In this document: one piece after another, positions 44,552 to 52,735 of the stretch
Position numbering within the stretch: the first letter of the stretch is position 1
Layout of the letters: each line of letters opens with the position of its first letter
NCBI RefSeq assembly: GCF_014651375.1
Contig: NZ_BMWT01000004.1
Span: forward strand, 434,001-498,000
Source: Tateyamaria omphalii
GTDB taxonomy: Bacteria > Pseudomonadota > Alphaproteobacteria > Rhodobacterales > Rhodobacteraceae
Reading direction: 5' to 3'
Length of the DNA: 64,000 nt
The notes under the pieces: generated by a model
What the model saw: only the letters and a program-made list of their open reading frames with translations
Databases searched by the model: none
Told to the model about the DNA's origin: nothing
Program-made: the position numbers and the translations under genes

Positions 44552-45448
44552 TTGGCATCACTCTGGATATTTGCAGCTATCGGAACAGCGGCGTGTTTCG
44601 CGGTTTCGAGCCTTCTTGCCTACGATGCCGCCAGGACCCTGGGTGCGCTGGTGTTCAGCTTTGTGCGAATGTCGATTGTTGCTACCGGCTTCGCTATACT
44701 GGTTCTTTTTTCGGGTTTTGATCCGTCTCTCGATGTCTTGGACATTTCGCTGCTGGTTGTGTCGGGCGTTTTAGGTGTCTTTCTTGCGGACACATTGCGT
44801 TACTCGTCATTGGCCCGCATTGGACCTTCCCTTCAATCGCTGCTGAACACGACTACTGCGCCATGTACGTTGGTACTTGGGTTTCTTGTTTTGGGGCAGG
44901 TCGTGAGCGAGCTTGCTTTGCTCGGCACAGCCATCGTATTCGGTGGTCTTGTCCTAGCCATTTTTGCGCGGAACTCAGATGCCTTAGCACGTTTTTCCGG
45001 AGAAAGCAGCAGCGTGGCGAGCGGCGTCCTTTTTGGGTTAGCATCAGCGCTCTCACAGGCAGGAAGCGTTCTCGTCGCATCACCCGTCATGCTTGACGGC
45101 GCTGATCTGATATCAGCGACGTTCGTTCGGTCTCTGGCCGGATCAGTCAGTTTGTTGCTTCCAATAGTACTGTCCGCGGAAAGGAAGGCGCAGATTAGGA
45201 CAATGCCGAAACCTGTCGCGCGTCAGGTGTTCCTGAGCGCAGCGATTGGCACCGGGCTGGGAATGACCTTGCAACTCTACGCATTGGGAAGTGGTCCGGT
45301 TGGCGTCGTGGCCATGCTAACGGCAACGACCCCTTTGATCATCCTGCCCATGATCTGGATCCTTGGCAAAGCACGGCCTCCAGGGTTGGCCTGGATCGGC
45401 GCGATTTGCGCGGTTGCGGGGGTAGCGTTAATCGTCAATGCAGGATGA
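44552..45448 (+). CDS. EamA-type DMT-family transporter
   Basis: The 298-residue protein has ten helices arranged as two five-helix EamA repeats (about 5-135 and 152-297). It starts at TTG; I find no ATG that keeps the first helix. The substrate is unknown; members export metabolites or import nucleotides and sugars. It lies at the right edge of the island. Confidence 0.85.
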   Translation: MASLWIFAAIGTAACFAVSSLLAYDAARTLGALVFSFVRMSIVATGFAILVLFSGFDPSLDVLDISLLVVSGVLGVFLADTLRYSSLARIGPSLQSLLNTTTAPCTLVLGFLVLGQVVSELALLGTAIVFGGLVLAIFARNSDALARFSGESSSVASGVLFGLASALSQAGSVLVASPVMLDGADLISATFVRSLAGSVSLLLPIVLSAERKAQIRTMPKPVARQVFLSAAIGTGLGMTLQLYALGSGPVGVVAMLTATTPLIILPMIWILGKARPPGLAWIGAICAVAGVALIVNAG

Positions 45449-45792
45449 TCGTGGACAGCTGCGCGGAAAATGAACGGCAAGAAAGTCCCGCGCGGGCGAC
45501 GTTCAACGCTCCTTTTTGTCGACCCAAGGCTAGATCAGATTTGCACACAACCCAAGGTCTGCTCTGAGCCCAAAACCGGTGCTTGAGTTTCTTCGCTACG
45601 CGCGAACGCAGCATCAGTTCTTCTGTACCAGCAAAGTGATTTGCGCCGCTGTGCGGCCAACAAAGCGGGTATTTGAGCGCCATGGCTCTACAAAGATCAA
45701 GGATTCATTCATCGACTTGCCAAAGCAACCAAGGTAAAGACAACGATTGCATCGGCAAGCGCTCAGACCGCACCACACTCTTGTTTGGCTGT
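45449..45792. other. Intergenic stretch without a supported gene
   Basis: Short overlapping frames on the minus strand show no family features. It separates the island edge from the haloperoxidase block. Confidence 0.4.
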
Positions 45793-46653
45793 TCATGGAT
45801 CGGCTAGGTCTGGTTGAATGTCGGCATTGCCGAGGCAACCGCTTACAACACGGAAGAACCGCTCAAGCGCCGGATTTTGCCTAAGCGCTGTAGAGGTCGC
45901 GGCCGGTTGACCTGTGCCGGTGCGGAGAGTGGTGAGATCCTCACCAGCCACATTGTCATCTGAGGGCGGTTCTACCCCCGTATCAATTTGCATGGCGCTT
46001 TCCACAGCAGCTTCGAACGCCGAAATCAGATTTGAGAAATCCTCGACGTTCCGGCTTGTTCCGTAAAGTGTCCGGTATTCCACCTCACGCATCGCCAGGA
46101 CCATCGTGAAAGATGCCAGGCGGACAGGAACTGTATTCGCTTGGTCTGTGGCGCTCAGGTCCGCCAGATTGACCTCTTCGTAAAGAGAACCAGCCAGCGC
46201 GATACAGTTCATCCGTGACGCGCCTGTGTACAATGCCTGGACCGCTGATCTTGGCGTGTAGCGCTCCGCCATTTGCTGAACGCCCACGGCACTTATTGCG
46301 CGCTCCACCAGCACTTCGTCAGAAGCGCCCGCTGCAGCACCGCTGGCAACGAGGCCGGCAGCCCGAAGCAGACCGAAGGACAAGAGGTCCTGGGCGGTCT
46401 GCGTATTGCGCGCGGCGGCGGCAAAGGCGTCGGCCTGGTAAAACGCAATCCTGATCGCCCCATCAATAAAGCAAGTTTGCGGGTTCGTTGGGCACTGTGC
46501 GATCGCGCGCATCTGTGTGTAGTTGCGCAGGTCTTGATCCTTTAACGGTCCGGATTTCCGTGCCGCTTGAAGGAACACGTCTGCGCAGCCCGCCAAGAGC
46601 AAGATAGAAAGTACCGCGAGGCCCAGCCTCACGCGTTTGGTTTGATAAGTCAT
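45793..46653 (-). CDS. Outer-membrane or envelope lipoprotein, unknown family
   Basis: The 286-residue protein has a lipoprotein signal with the lipobox LLAGC (Cys at about residue 23). The body is mostly alpha-helical (alanine-rich, e.g. AFAAAARNTQTAQDLLSFGLL) with no recognised domain, and four further cysteines. AGGAGCG precedes the start at 46653; the longer start at 46851 is rejected. It is the last gene of the haloperoxidase block. Confidence 0.75.
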   Translation of the reverse strand: MTYQTKRVRLGLAVLSILLLAGCADVFLQAARKSGPLKDQDLRNYTQMRAIAQCPTNPQTCFIDGAIRIAFYQADAFAAAARNTQTAQDLLSFGLLRAAGLVASGAAAGASDEVLVERAISAVGVQQMAERYTPRSAVQALYTGASRMNCIALAGSLYEEVNLADLSATDQANTVPVRLASFTMVLAMREVEYRTLYGTSRNVEDFSNLISAFEAAVESAMQIDTGVEPPSDDNVAGEDLTTLRTGTGQPAATSTALRQNPALERFFRVVSGCLGNADIQPDLADP

Positions 46654-46790
46654 GTTATTCGCTCCTGTCTTGAAGCCGGACATCACTGATCCTGGTGTTG
46701 GCCAGCAATCGGATCGTCCTGCATGAACGTTTTTTGGTGAAGAATATGTGCCCGGGCGCGGTCGCGTGACGGACCCGGGTCGATGGCTGA

Positions 46791-47111
46791 TCAGGCTCTG
46801 AGCATGCCTGCCAGAGCGCCAATGCCTGCTGATGTGAGCGCGATGACCCACTCAGGCGCCTCTGTGATCGCTTCACTGTCCAACAGCAGAAACGCACCAA
46901 TCACCGTAACCAAGAGGGTCGCCCCGACGAAGACAACCGCCGCCTGGTAGACGAAGTTATTCGGCACAGATGGCGCGTTTTCACGGATCTCCATATCCGC
47001 CGCCCGCAGAACCTCTGTGGGTTTTTCGCCAAAGGTAGCCGCCAGCTTGTCGTTCGCGTCGATCCGAGTAACCAATTCGCCTATGGTTCGTATGCCTTTG
47101 AGATTTTCCAT
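46791..47111 (-). CDS. Small membrane protein with two helices
   Basis: The 106-residue protein has a hydrophilic N-terminal half (EKPTEVLRAADMEIRENAP) and two helices (about 55-75 and 87-103). No family is recognised. It begins 16 bp after the haloperoxidase-like stop, so it is probably co-transcribed. Confidence 0.7.
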   Translation of the reverse strand: MENLKGIRTIGELVTRIDANDKLAATFGEKPTEVLRAADMEIRENAPSVPNNFVYQAAVVFVGATLLVTVIGAFLLLDSEAITEAPEWVIALTSAGIGALAGMLRA

Positions 47112-47127
47112 TTTTCAACTCCGAGCT

Positions 47128-49092
47128 CTAGGCTTCGTCGACGATGTCATAGTCAACGACGTCGCGGGTCCACCAGTCGTGTCTGGAAACCGGCTTTCCG
47201 GCAGGATCTGCAATCCTAAGCCGTACAGAGTTCGGCGCAGCGCGGCCATTCGTGCCAAGCTCGATCAAATCCCCGTCGAAGCTGGTCAGTGAAAGCGAAA
47301 GCGGTTCATCATAGGTGAACATCTGTTCCTCCAGGATGCTGATCGCGATACGCTCGCCCATGCGCAAGCTGTCGTAATAGTCCGAGTTGTAGTGAACGCC
47401 GGCCATGTTGCGCCCGATCGAGATGTTGGCCGCAAGCTTGTCGAGCTCTTCTGCGATGGTCGGGTCCGCGCCGTTTCCGTGCTTGGAAACCTTCAGCTTG
47501 TCCTTTGCATCAACCGTATAAAGGGCAGTTGCGCCTTTGATCACCTGGCTGATCTTGTCTTCACATTCAAAGAACGCCTTGAGGACCGTGACGCAGGCCC
47601 CAGCGACTGTGGCATGGCCCGCGCCGTAGGCCGGATGCATGGGAGAGCCCTCGATAAATGCCATCGGCAAGAGGAAGTTCCGATCATCAGCAAGCGGCGA
47701 TGTCCCGTCACCAGCACCGTTGGTGGTCAAGTTGCTTTGCTGGATCCAGTCCAGGATCGATCCCTTTCGCAGTGCCTTGGTCGCAGGATCAAAACCCAAC
47801 TCTCGCAGCATGTTTTCGATCTGCTTGACGGCGCTCGGATCCATACCCTTGTGGTGGTCGTTGGCCACCTGCGCCAGGCGCGCGGCGATCACTTCTGGGC
47901 GCGCACGGCGGTGGACCTGGAACTTTGTCCTACGTGCAGCGCGCAGTCCGCGCGTTGCGACCTCGGTTATCAGGCTCAGGATATGGGGCCCGCCCCAGGT
48001 GGCAAAGCCCATGCTGTTGACCGCGCGCGCAGATGCAATGGGATTGCCCAGGTCGACCTTGACATTGCTCGCTGCCTCACCGGCGTTCGCCAACAGGATC
48101 AGACAGGCGTTCAGATAGGCCTGGTACAGCGCATCGAAGTGAACGTAACCGGCAAGATCACGCGGTGTGTGGATCCGCCGTGACACCTTGTGCGCGGGTT
48201 GATCGTATGCGGTGCCTTGCTGGACCTCCAGCCAGCTTTGCCAGTCAGTCATGTAGTCTCTGCCCGCCTCGGGTACATGTTGCGCCTGGGTCGTGGTTTG
48301 CAGACCATAGCTGATATTGCCGTTTAGGGGATCGCCGCCCCGACCGCCTGCTTTGGTCAGGTCATTGGTGCCCAGTAGCATGAACTGCGACAGGTATGAG
48401 CCTTGCTTTGCCCCATTGGTCGAGCCACGAAACAGTGTATTCACAGTCAGGCCCTCGTGCGGGGATTCCCATGCTGCCTGGCGCCGGCGCTTTTCATGCG
48501 CCGTCAATGACTTGCCGCGATAGCCCACCGGGCTGCCCGCCGTATCGAACCAACTGAGCTTACGCAACTCTTCCACGAGGTCCTGGATTTTGACCAGGTT
48601 CCCGTTGGTATTGAGACCGGGAATGACTGTGTTTTTGTCCTGCAAATCCTCGAAGGACATATCACGCGTCAGCGCCATCGCATAGACGGTGGCCATTTCC
48701 GCGCACAATTCGCTGCGGCCAAGCTTGGGCGCAGGCGCCATTGCAACCGCATCGGAATCAGCGCCGATGTCGTTGAAGTAATTGCCGGCCAGTGGGCTTT
48801 CCCACTTACGTTGATCTGGCCCGGCCGCGATCGACAGCCCGCCCATGTGCCTGTCGCCAGTGACAAGAGCCTCGCGCAAGGCCGCGTAGTGGGTTTTTGA
48901 CACAAGTCCGTAATCGTCGTGATGCAAGCCCTTGGTGAAGCTGGCGGGCTGGCTGTGAGGATAGCGGTTTTCGTCGTCATTGTCCTTGGCGGACAGATAC
49001 GGCAAGTCGCCTGATCGCTCAGCGGCGACCGAGCGGCGCGCGTTGGCATCGGCGCGGCGGTCTTCAGTGTTGGGCAAAGATGAGTTCGTCAT
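47128..49092 (-). CDS. Vanadium-dependent haloperoxidase-like protein
   Basis: The 654-residue protein has the haloperoxidase/PAP2 superfamily signatures near the C terminus: HPAYGAGHATVAGACVT (catalytic acid-base His) and GRNMAGVHYNSDYY (vanadate-ligating His). It lacks a signal peptide. The length is close to that of algal and bacterial bromo/chloroperoxidases. It could oxidise halides with peroxide, or act as an acid phosphatase if vanadate is absent. Start at 49092 (MTNSSLPNTEDRR), with CGGAGAAC ahead, rather than 49203. Confidence 0.85.
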   Translation of the reverse strand: MTNSSLPNTEDRRADANARRSVAAERSGDLPYLSAKDNDDENRYPHSQPASFTKGLHHDDYGLVSKTHYAALREALVTGDRHMGGLSIAAGPDQRKWESPLAGNYFNDIGADSDAVAMAPAPKLGRSELCAEMATVYAMALTRDMSFEDLQDKNTVIPGLNTNGNLVKIQDLVEELRKLSWFDTAGSPVGYRGKSLTAHEKRRRQAAWESPHEGLTVNTLFRGSTNGAKQGSYLSQFMLLGTNDLTKAGGRGGDPLNGNISYGLQTTTQAQHVPEAGRDYMTDWQSWLEVQQGTAYDQPAHKVSRRIHTPRDLAGYVHFDALYQAYLNACLILLANAGEAASNVKVDLGNPIASARAVNSMGFATWGGPHILSLITEVATRGLRAARRTKFQVHRRARPEVIAARLAQVANDHHKGMDPSAVKQIENMLRELGFDPATKALRKGSILDWIQQSNLTTNGAGDGTSPLADDRNFLLPMAFIEGSPMHPAYGAGHATVAGACVTVLKAFFECEDKISQVIKGATALYTVDAKDKLKVSKHGNGADPTIAEELDKLAANISIGRNMAGVHYNSDYYDSLRMGERIAISILEEQMFTYDEPLSLSLTSFDGDLIELGTNGRAAPNSVRLRIADPAGKPVSRHDWWTRDVVDYDIVDEA

Positions 49093-49273
49093 CAGAGTTC
49101 TCCGATAGAAAGCTGGAAGCGCAGCGTTCGAAAGGCCGACAATGGCTCTGTTCGTTGGCACGTGCACATGACACATCAGATCGTTGATCTGGCGCTGGAA
49201 CAAAGCCCGACCAAGCCTCCAAGCGGCAGCTTGGACGCTGTTCGAACGCTGTTCTTGATTTCAGGCGGGTTGT

Positions 49274-49295
49274 CCCGGGCCAGCATTGGCCCGGG
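49274..49295. terminator. Hairpin between haloperoxidase-like gene and the unknown gene
   Basis: CCCGGGCCA, loop GCAT, TGGCCCGGG make a perfect nine-pair stem. The T-run (CTTTTGG) follows on the plus strand only, so termination on the minus strand may be weak. Confidence 0.5.
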
Positions 49296-49312
49296 CTTTT
49301 GGAAATTGCTTG

Positions 49313-49780
49313 TTACGCGCGCAAGCGGCGCGCAACGCTCAGTGGCATGACGCCTTCTGCAAACACAGGCCGGTATCCGATGCCGGGCGTGTATTCATGG
49401 AGCGTTTCAGCACCATCACCCGCCGTTGTCACCAGCGTCCGGTAGCCGTTCACGATGGTTTCTGTGAACCGCACGTGTTGGACCCCGGACAGGTAGCCAC
49501 CATAGAATGCAGTGCCATCACCGTCGCGCAGCACGATCTCAAAGAAGCCCTGGCTTTCGATCTCAAAGATCAGATCCAGCGTATCCTCGGAGTTCATTGG
49601 GCTTTCGCCTGCCCGCAGCCATTGCGCGCTGAACTCGGCCCCCAGCAGGTCAAGCAGCGAATAGCCCCAGAGTTCCATGAACTCTTCGACGACCGCGATC
49701 ACCTCGGGCGTCTTTTCAAAGCCGCGTACATCTTTGCCGAAGTCCGCGTAGGTGCGTCCAAATTTCAATTTTCCAGACAT
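49313..49780 (-). CDS. Hypothetical protein in the haloperoxidase block
   Basis: The 155-residue protein is acidic and soluble (LKFGRTYADFGKDVRGFEKT; FGYLSGVQHVRF-like strands in the second half). No family is recognised. It is co-directional with the haloperoxidase-like gene and the subtilase, with gaps of 220 and 255 bp that hold hairpins. Confidence 0.65.
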   Translation of the reverse strand: MSGKLKFGRTYADFGKDVRGFEKTPEVIAVVEEFMELWGYSLLDLLGAEFSAQWLRAGESPMNSEDTLDLIFEIESQGFFEIVLRDGDGTAFYGGYLSGVQHVRFTETIVNGYRTLVTTAGDGAETLHEYTPGIGYRPVFAEGVMPLSVARRLRA

Positions 49781-49940
49781 GTTTTCCTCCGTTGTCTCGC
49801 GTGTTGTTCACGCGGTTTCAATCTACACACCTCAGTGTCAATGCGGCATCTAACAGGCTGTGAATAAACGGGAAAAAGGGTGTGAACACGTGTGATTCAG
49901 GATGTTTCCAAGTGCATCTGCAGGGCTCATGAAACAATTC

Positions 49941-49968
49941 TGCCGGGCGCATTCATTGCGGCCCGGCA
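49941..49968. terminator. Hairpin after the subtilase gene
   Basis: TGCCGGGC and GCCCGGCA form an eight-pair stem with a 12-base loop. It lies 68 bp past the subtilase stop on the minus strand; the T-run is weak. Confidence 0.5.
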
Positions 49969-50035
49969 GGCTGTTGTGTCGAGATGACGCTGCGATACGC
50001 GGTTAGGCGCTCGGGCGCCAAACCGTGACCGCAGG

Positions 50036-51730
50036 CTACGCGATGGGTGCGTCGGGCCGTTTGTCGTCCGGTGTCTCAACAACTCTCGGAGCAAATTTGT
50101 CCAGTAGCTTTTTGACCGATACGATTTTTGCTGTTTTGCTATTCTCGCTGTCATCCTCGAGGTTCGGCGCGGGCACCTGAGCGTCTTCCAATTTTCGCAC
50201 AAGATCATTGGGCGACACCGTCTCCCCTTTCAAACGCGCATACTGAATATACAAGGAAATGATCCCTGCGAGGATGGAGGCCGCAGCCGATGTGCCTCCA
50301 AAGGTTGTATAAAGTGCGCGTGGCAGGTTCTGTTTCTTGTAGACTACACTGGACTCCCCTGACGCACGTTCGGCAGCTGAGTCTGCGGTCAGAACCGACC
50401 CCAAATCCGAGTGCAGTTCGCCAAAGTCCTTTGTGGATCCGGGGTCGGCCACGTAGCCATACTGCCCAGGGATGTCGATTGCCAAAACGCCATAGGGCGA
50501 ATAGCAGTTCTTTTTCTTAAGTTCCTTCAACGCGGGCAGATGGCGCGCGCGCCACGACGTGTCATCGAAACGGGTCATGCGATCGGAAATTTCCTCGGCA
50601 TCATCGGAGGGCGCGTACAGGACCGCGTCCTTACTTTCGCCAAGACCGGACGTATAACTGGCATATTCGCCGCGCGCGGTGACGGCACCTGCAACAACAA
50701 GGTTTTTCATCGTTGCGGCGCTGGAATTGCTACGGAATTTCAAACTTGCCGGGTAACTGAGAAGCGTGCTGCCGTCATTGCCCGCCGCCATCACGACAGG
50801 AATCCGGTCCGAGACATGTTTGAGCAATGCCTCAAAAAGTCTCTTTTCGGCAAATCTGGTCGGATTAGACACAAAGCGCGTTGTTCGAAGGTCGTTTTGC
50901 AGATCCGGGTCCTCCGGGCCTAGCGCCTCTTTGTTTCTGGACCCCATCTCCTCCATCCCGCGTGGGATCAGGATAACGTCCGCCCCCTTTACAACGGCCC
51001 ACAACAGCGCGCAGATCAGCGGCCAATATTCCTGATTGTAGACGGTCGAGATCGGAATGATGTGCGCCGCGGGATTGACGCCCCGATAGGCGATCGCGTT
51101 TGGATTCTGGTTTGGCGCGGTCGGCGCATCATGTTCGTCTGCGCTCGCCGCCACAAGCCCCGCGCAACACGTTCCGTGTGCGGCGAAGCGGTCCGATGGA
51201 TCGGGCAGTTCCGGGTACCAGGCAGTCTCCAGTGCCGTCCTGCTTTTTTCGTCATCAACATCCATTTTGGCGGCTTGCTTTTTCGGGTTCAAGAGCTGGT
51301 TGATCAGGTCCTTGAGGCTTTCGCGGACCTTTTTTTGGGCGTCTGCAAAAAGCGTCTCAAGCGCGGCAGTGTCCCCCAACCGGACCAGGCCTTCGCCAAC
51401 TGGCGACCAGTCGTCTTTGTCCTGACCCATATATCTCAACCCCTGCACGTAGGCTGAGAAATCAATCGGGTCGACCAAGCGTGTGCCTTGCAGATTGGGG
51501 TGCTCGAACGCGTTGAATGCTTTACCGTCCTTTCGGAATCCGGCGCAGCCATTGTCGATGATCGCGACCCTGATTTCCGGATTCGGATCAGGCGCCGGAA
51601 CATCAACAAGCGTTTTGTCCCCGTCATTGGAGATCAGGTCGATGGCTTGCAGGTGCCAAAGATAGTGCAGCCCTGCATCGGTTTTGTCGTTCTCTTGGCC
51701 GTTTGCCGCCTTGGCTTGGTTATTTGCCAT
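50036..51730 (-). CDS. S8-family (subtilisin-like) serine peptidase without signal peptide
   Basis: The 564-residue protein has the catalytic triad: Asp in VAIIDNG (about residue 57), His in AAHGTCCAGLVAAS, and Ser in FGGTSAAASILAG, plus the oxyanion Asn in AAGNDG. No signal peptide or prodomain is apparent, so it may be cytoplasmic. The segment between Asp and His is long (about 120 residues). It starts 5 bp after the PAP2-like stop, so the pair is translationally linked. Start at 51730 (MANNQAKAANG). Confidence 0.85.
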   Translation of the reverse strand: MANNQAKAANGQENDKTDAGLHYLWHLQAIDLISNDGDKTLVDVPAPDPNPEIRVAIIDNGCAGFRKDGKAFNAFEHPNLQGTRLVDPIDFSAYVQGLRYMGQDKDDWSPVGEGLVRLGDTAALETLFADAQKKVRESLKDLINQLLNPKKQAAKMDVDDEKSRTALETAWYPELPDPSDRFAAHGTCCAGLVAASADEHDAPTAPNQNPNAIAYRGVNPAAHIIPISTVYNQEYWPLICALLWAVVKGADVILIPRGMEEMGSRNKEALGPEDPDLQNDLRTTRFVSNPTRFAEKRLFEALLKHVSDRIPVVMAAGNDGSTLLSYPASLKFRSNSSAATMKNLVVAGAVTARGEYASYTSGLGESKDAVLYAPSDDAEEISDRMTRFDDTSWRARHLPALKELKKKNCYSPYGVLAIDIPGQYGYVADPGSTKDFGELHSDLGSVLTADSAAERASGESSVVYKKQNLPRALYTTFGGTSAAASILAGIISLYIQYARLKGETVSPNDLVRKLEDAQVPAPNLEDDSENSKTAKIVSVKKLLDKFAPRVVETPDDKRPDAPIA

Positions 51731-51735
51731 GTCGT

Positions 51736-52698
51736 TTACTCCCCACCCTCGTACCATTCCTTTTGCACCGCGCGCATTTTGTAGCGGCAGACGTAGTAAA
51801 GGTATGGCGCGAATTTCTCGGCCAGCGCGCGGCCTGCTTCTGTGTCGCTCTTGTAATGAAGGCCGGCGTATTCGCGGTTCTCGCCAATCCGCTGGGCCAC
51901 ATGAAACAGCTCGGTTGTGACTTTATATTCCGGGATCGTCCGGGCCAGGACCAACGCAACACAATGATTTTGAAAGGAATGGTTCGATGGATAGGCTGGG
52001 TGCGGCGGGATGGCGATGAAAGGCCTCAGTCGCGGATCTATCGCGCTGGGCCGCGCCCGGTTGTAGACGGCCTTGTAGACATAGCCGACGCGCTCGGACA
52101 GTTGCAGAACTGTTGAGATCAGCACGCGCGTCGCGCTCAGACCTGTCAGCTCCTCGCTTCCGAGCCTGCGCAGCACGTCCATCGGGTCGTTGGATGCGAT
52201 CTGACGAATGATCTCTTCTTGCCGATGCCGGTCGTCGCGAAGGGTGTTCTGCTTGTCCCGAAGTGCCTCTATCTCTTTTGTCGTTCCATCCTCGCCCTCC
52301 ATCGCTGGCGGCGGATCCATGGGCAGCATTTCGTAGGCATAGGGCAGGACGTCGTCCGATGCGCCGTCTTTGTCAGGGCTTTCGCGAACGAACCGGCTGA
52401 GATCTCTTACCTCGCTCCAGGTAGAGATGACCTGATTGCCGAATGGCAACACGCGATCGCCGGACAAGGCCATCGGACCTGCGGCAAATCCCGGTGCAGT
52501 GTTCGCATTGGCGTTCGCATTGGCATTCGCATTTGCGTTGGCATTTGCATTGGCGTTTGCGTTGGCCCGCGGACCACTCGAGACACCGCTGTACACGCGC
52601 GCCACGTATTTGACCACGTTTGCATCGTCGTCTGCTTCAACCCGCAATAGGTCGCCATGACGAGACAGCCTAAGATTTGAGTCTAAACCCTCCGACAT
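51736..52698 (-). CDS. PAP2/haloperoxidase-fold protein with (Ala-Asn)11 tract
   Basis: The 320-residue protein has the three motifs of the PAP2 superfamily: KAVYNRARPS, HPAYPSNHSF (His as general acid) and RIGENREYAGLHYKSD (catalytic His). Residues 45-66 are eleven Ala-Asn pairs, a flexible or low-complexity linker between a short N-terminal domain and the catalytic domain. No signal or membrane helices are seen, unlike integral lipid phosphatases, so it resembles bacterial soluble acid phosphatases or haloperoxidases. AAGGGGGAAT precedes the ATG. Confidence 0.8.
   Translation of the reverse strand: MSEGLDSNLRLSRHGDLLRVEADDDANVVKYVARVYSGVSSGPRANANANANANANANANANANANTAPGFAAGPMALSGDRVLPFGNQVISTWSEVRDLSRFVRESPDKDGASDDVLPYAYEMLPMDPPPAMEGEDGTTKEIEALRDKQNTLRDDRHRQEEIIRQIASNDPMDVLRRLGSEELTGLSATRVLISTVLQLSERVGYVYKAVYNRARPSAIDPRLRPFIAIPPHPAYPSNHSFQNHCVALVLARTIPEYKVTTELFHVAQRIGENREYAGLHYKSDTEAGRALAEKFAPYLYYVCRYKMRAVQKEWYEGGE
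52501..52566 (-). repeat. Eleven imperfect hexanucleotide units encoding (Ala-Asn)11
   Basis: The plus strand reads (R-T-T-N-G-C)11 with variable third positions. The amino-acid pair is perfectly kept while codons differ, so protein-level selection or amplification followed by drift is likely. Confidence 0.85.
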
Positions 52699-52735
52699 CT
52701 GGATTCCCCCTTTTCTGTCGTTTTATCCAATAAAT

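Noticed and set aside
45614-45838. Transposase remnant on the minus strand
   Set aside because: A few residues look suggestive, but there is no DDE or HTH motif and the frame is short.
52501-52566. Phase-variable microsatellite
   Set aside because: Units are six bases, so length change cannot shift the frame, and the codons are not identical.
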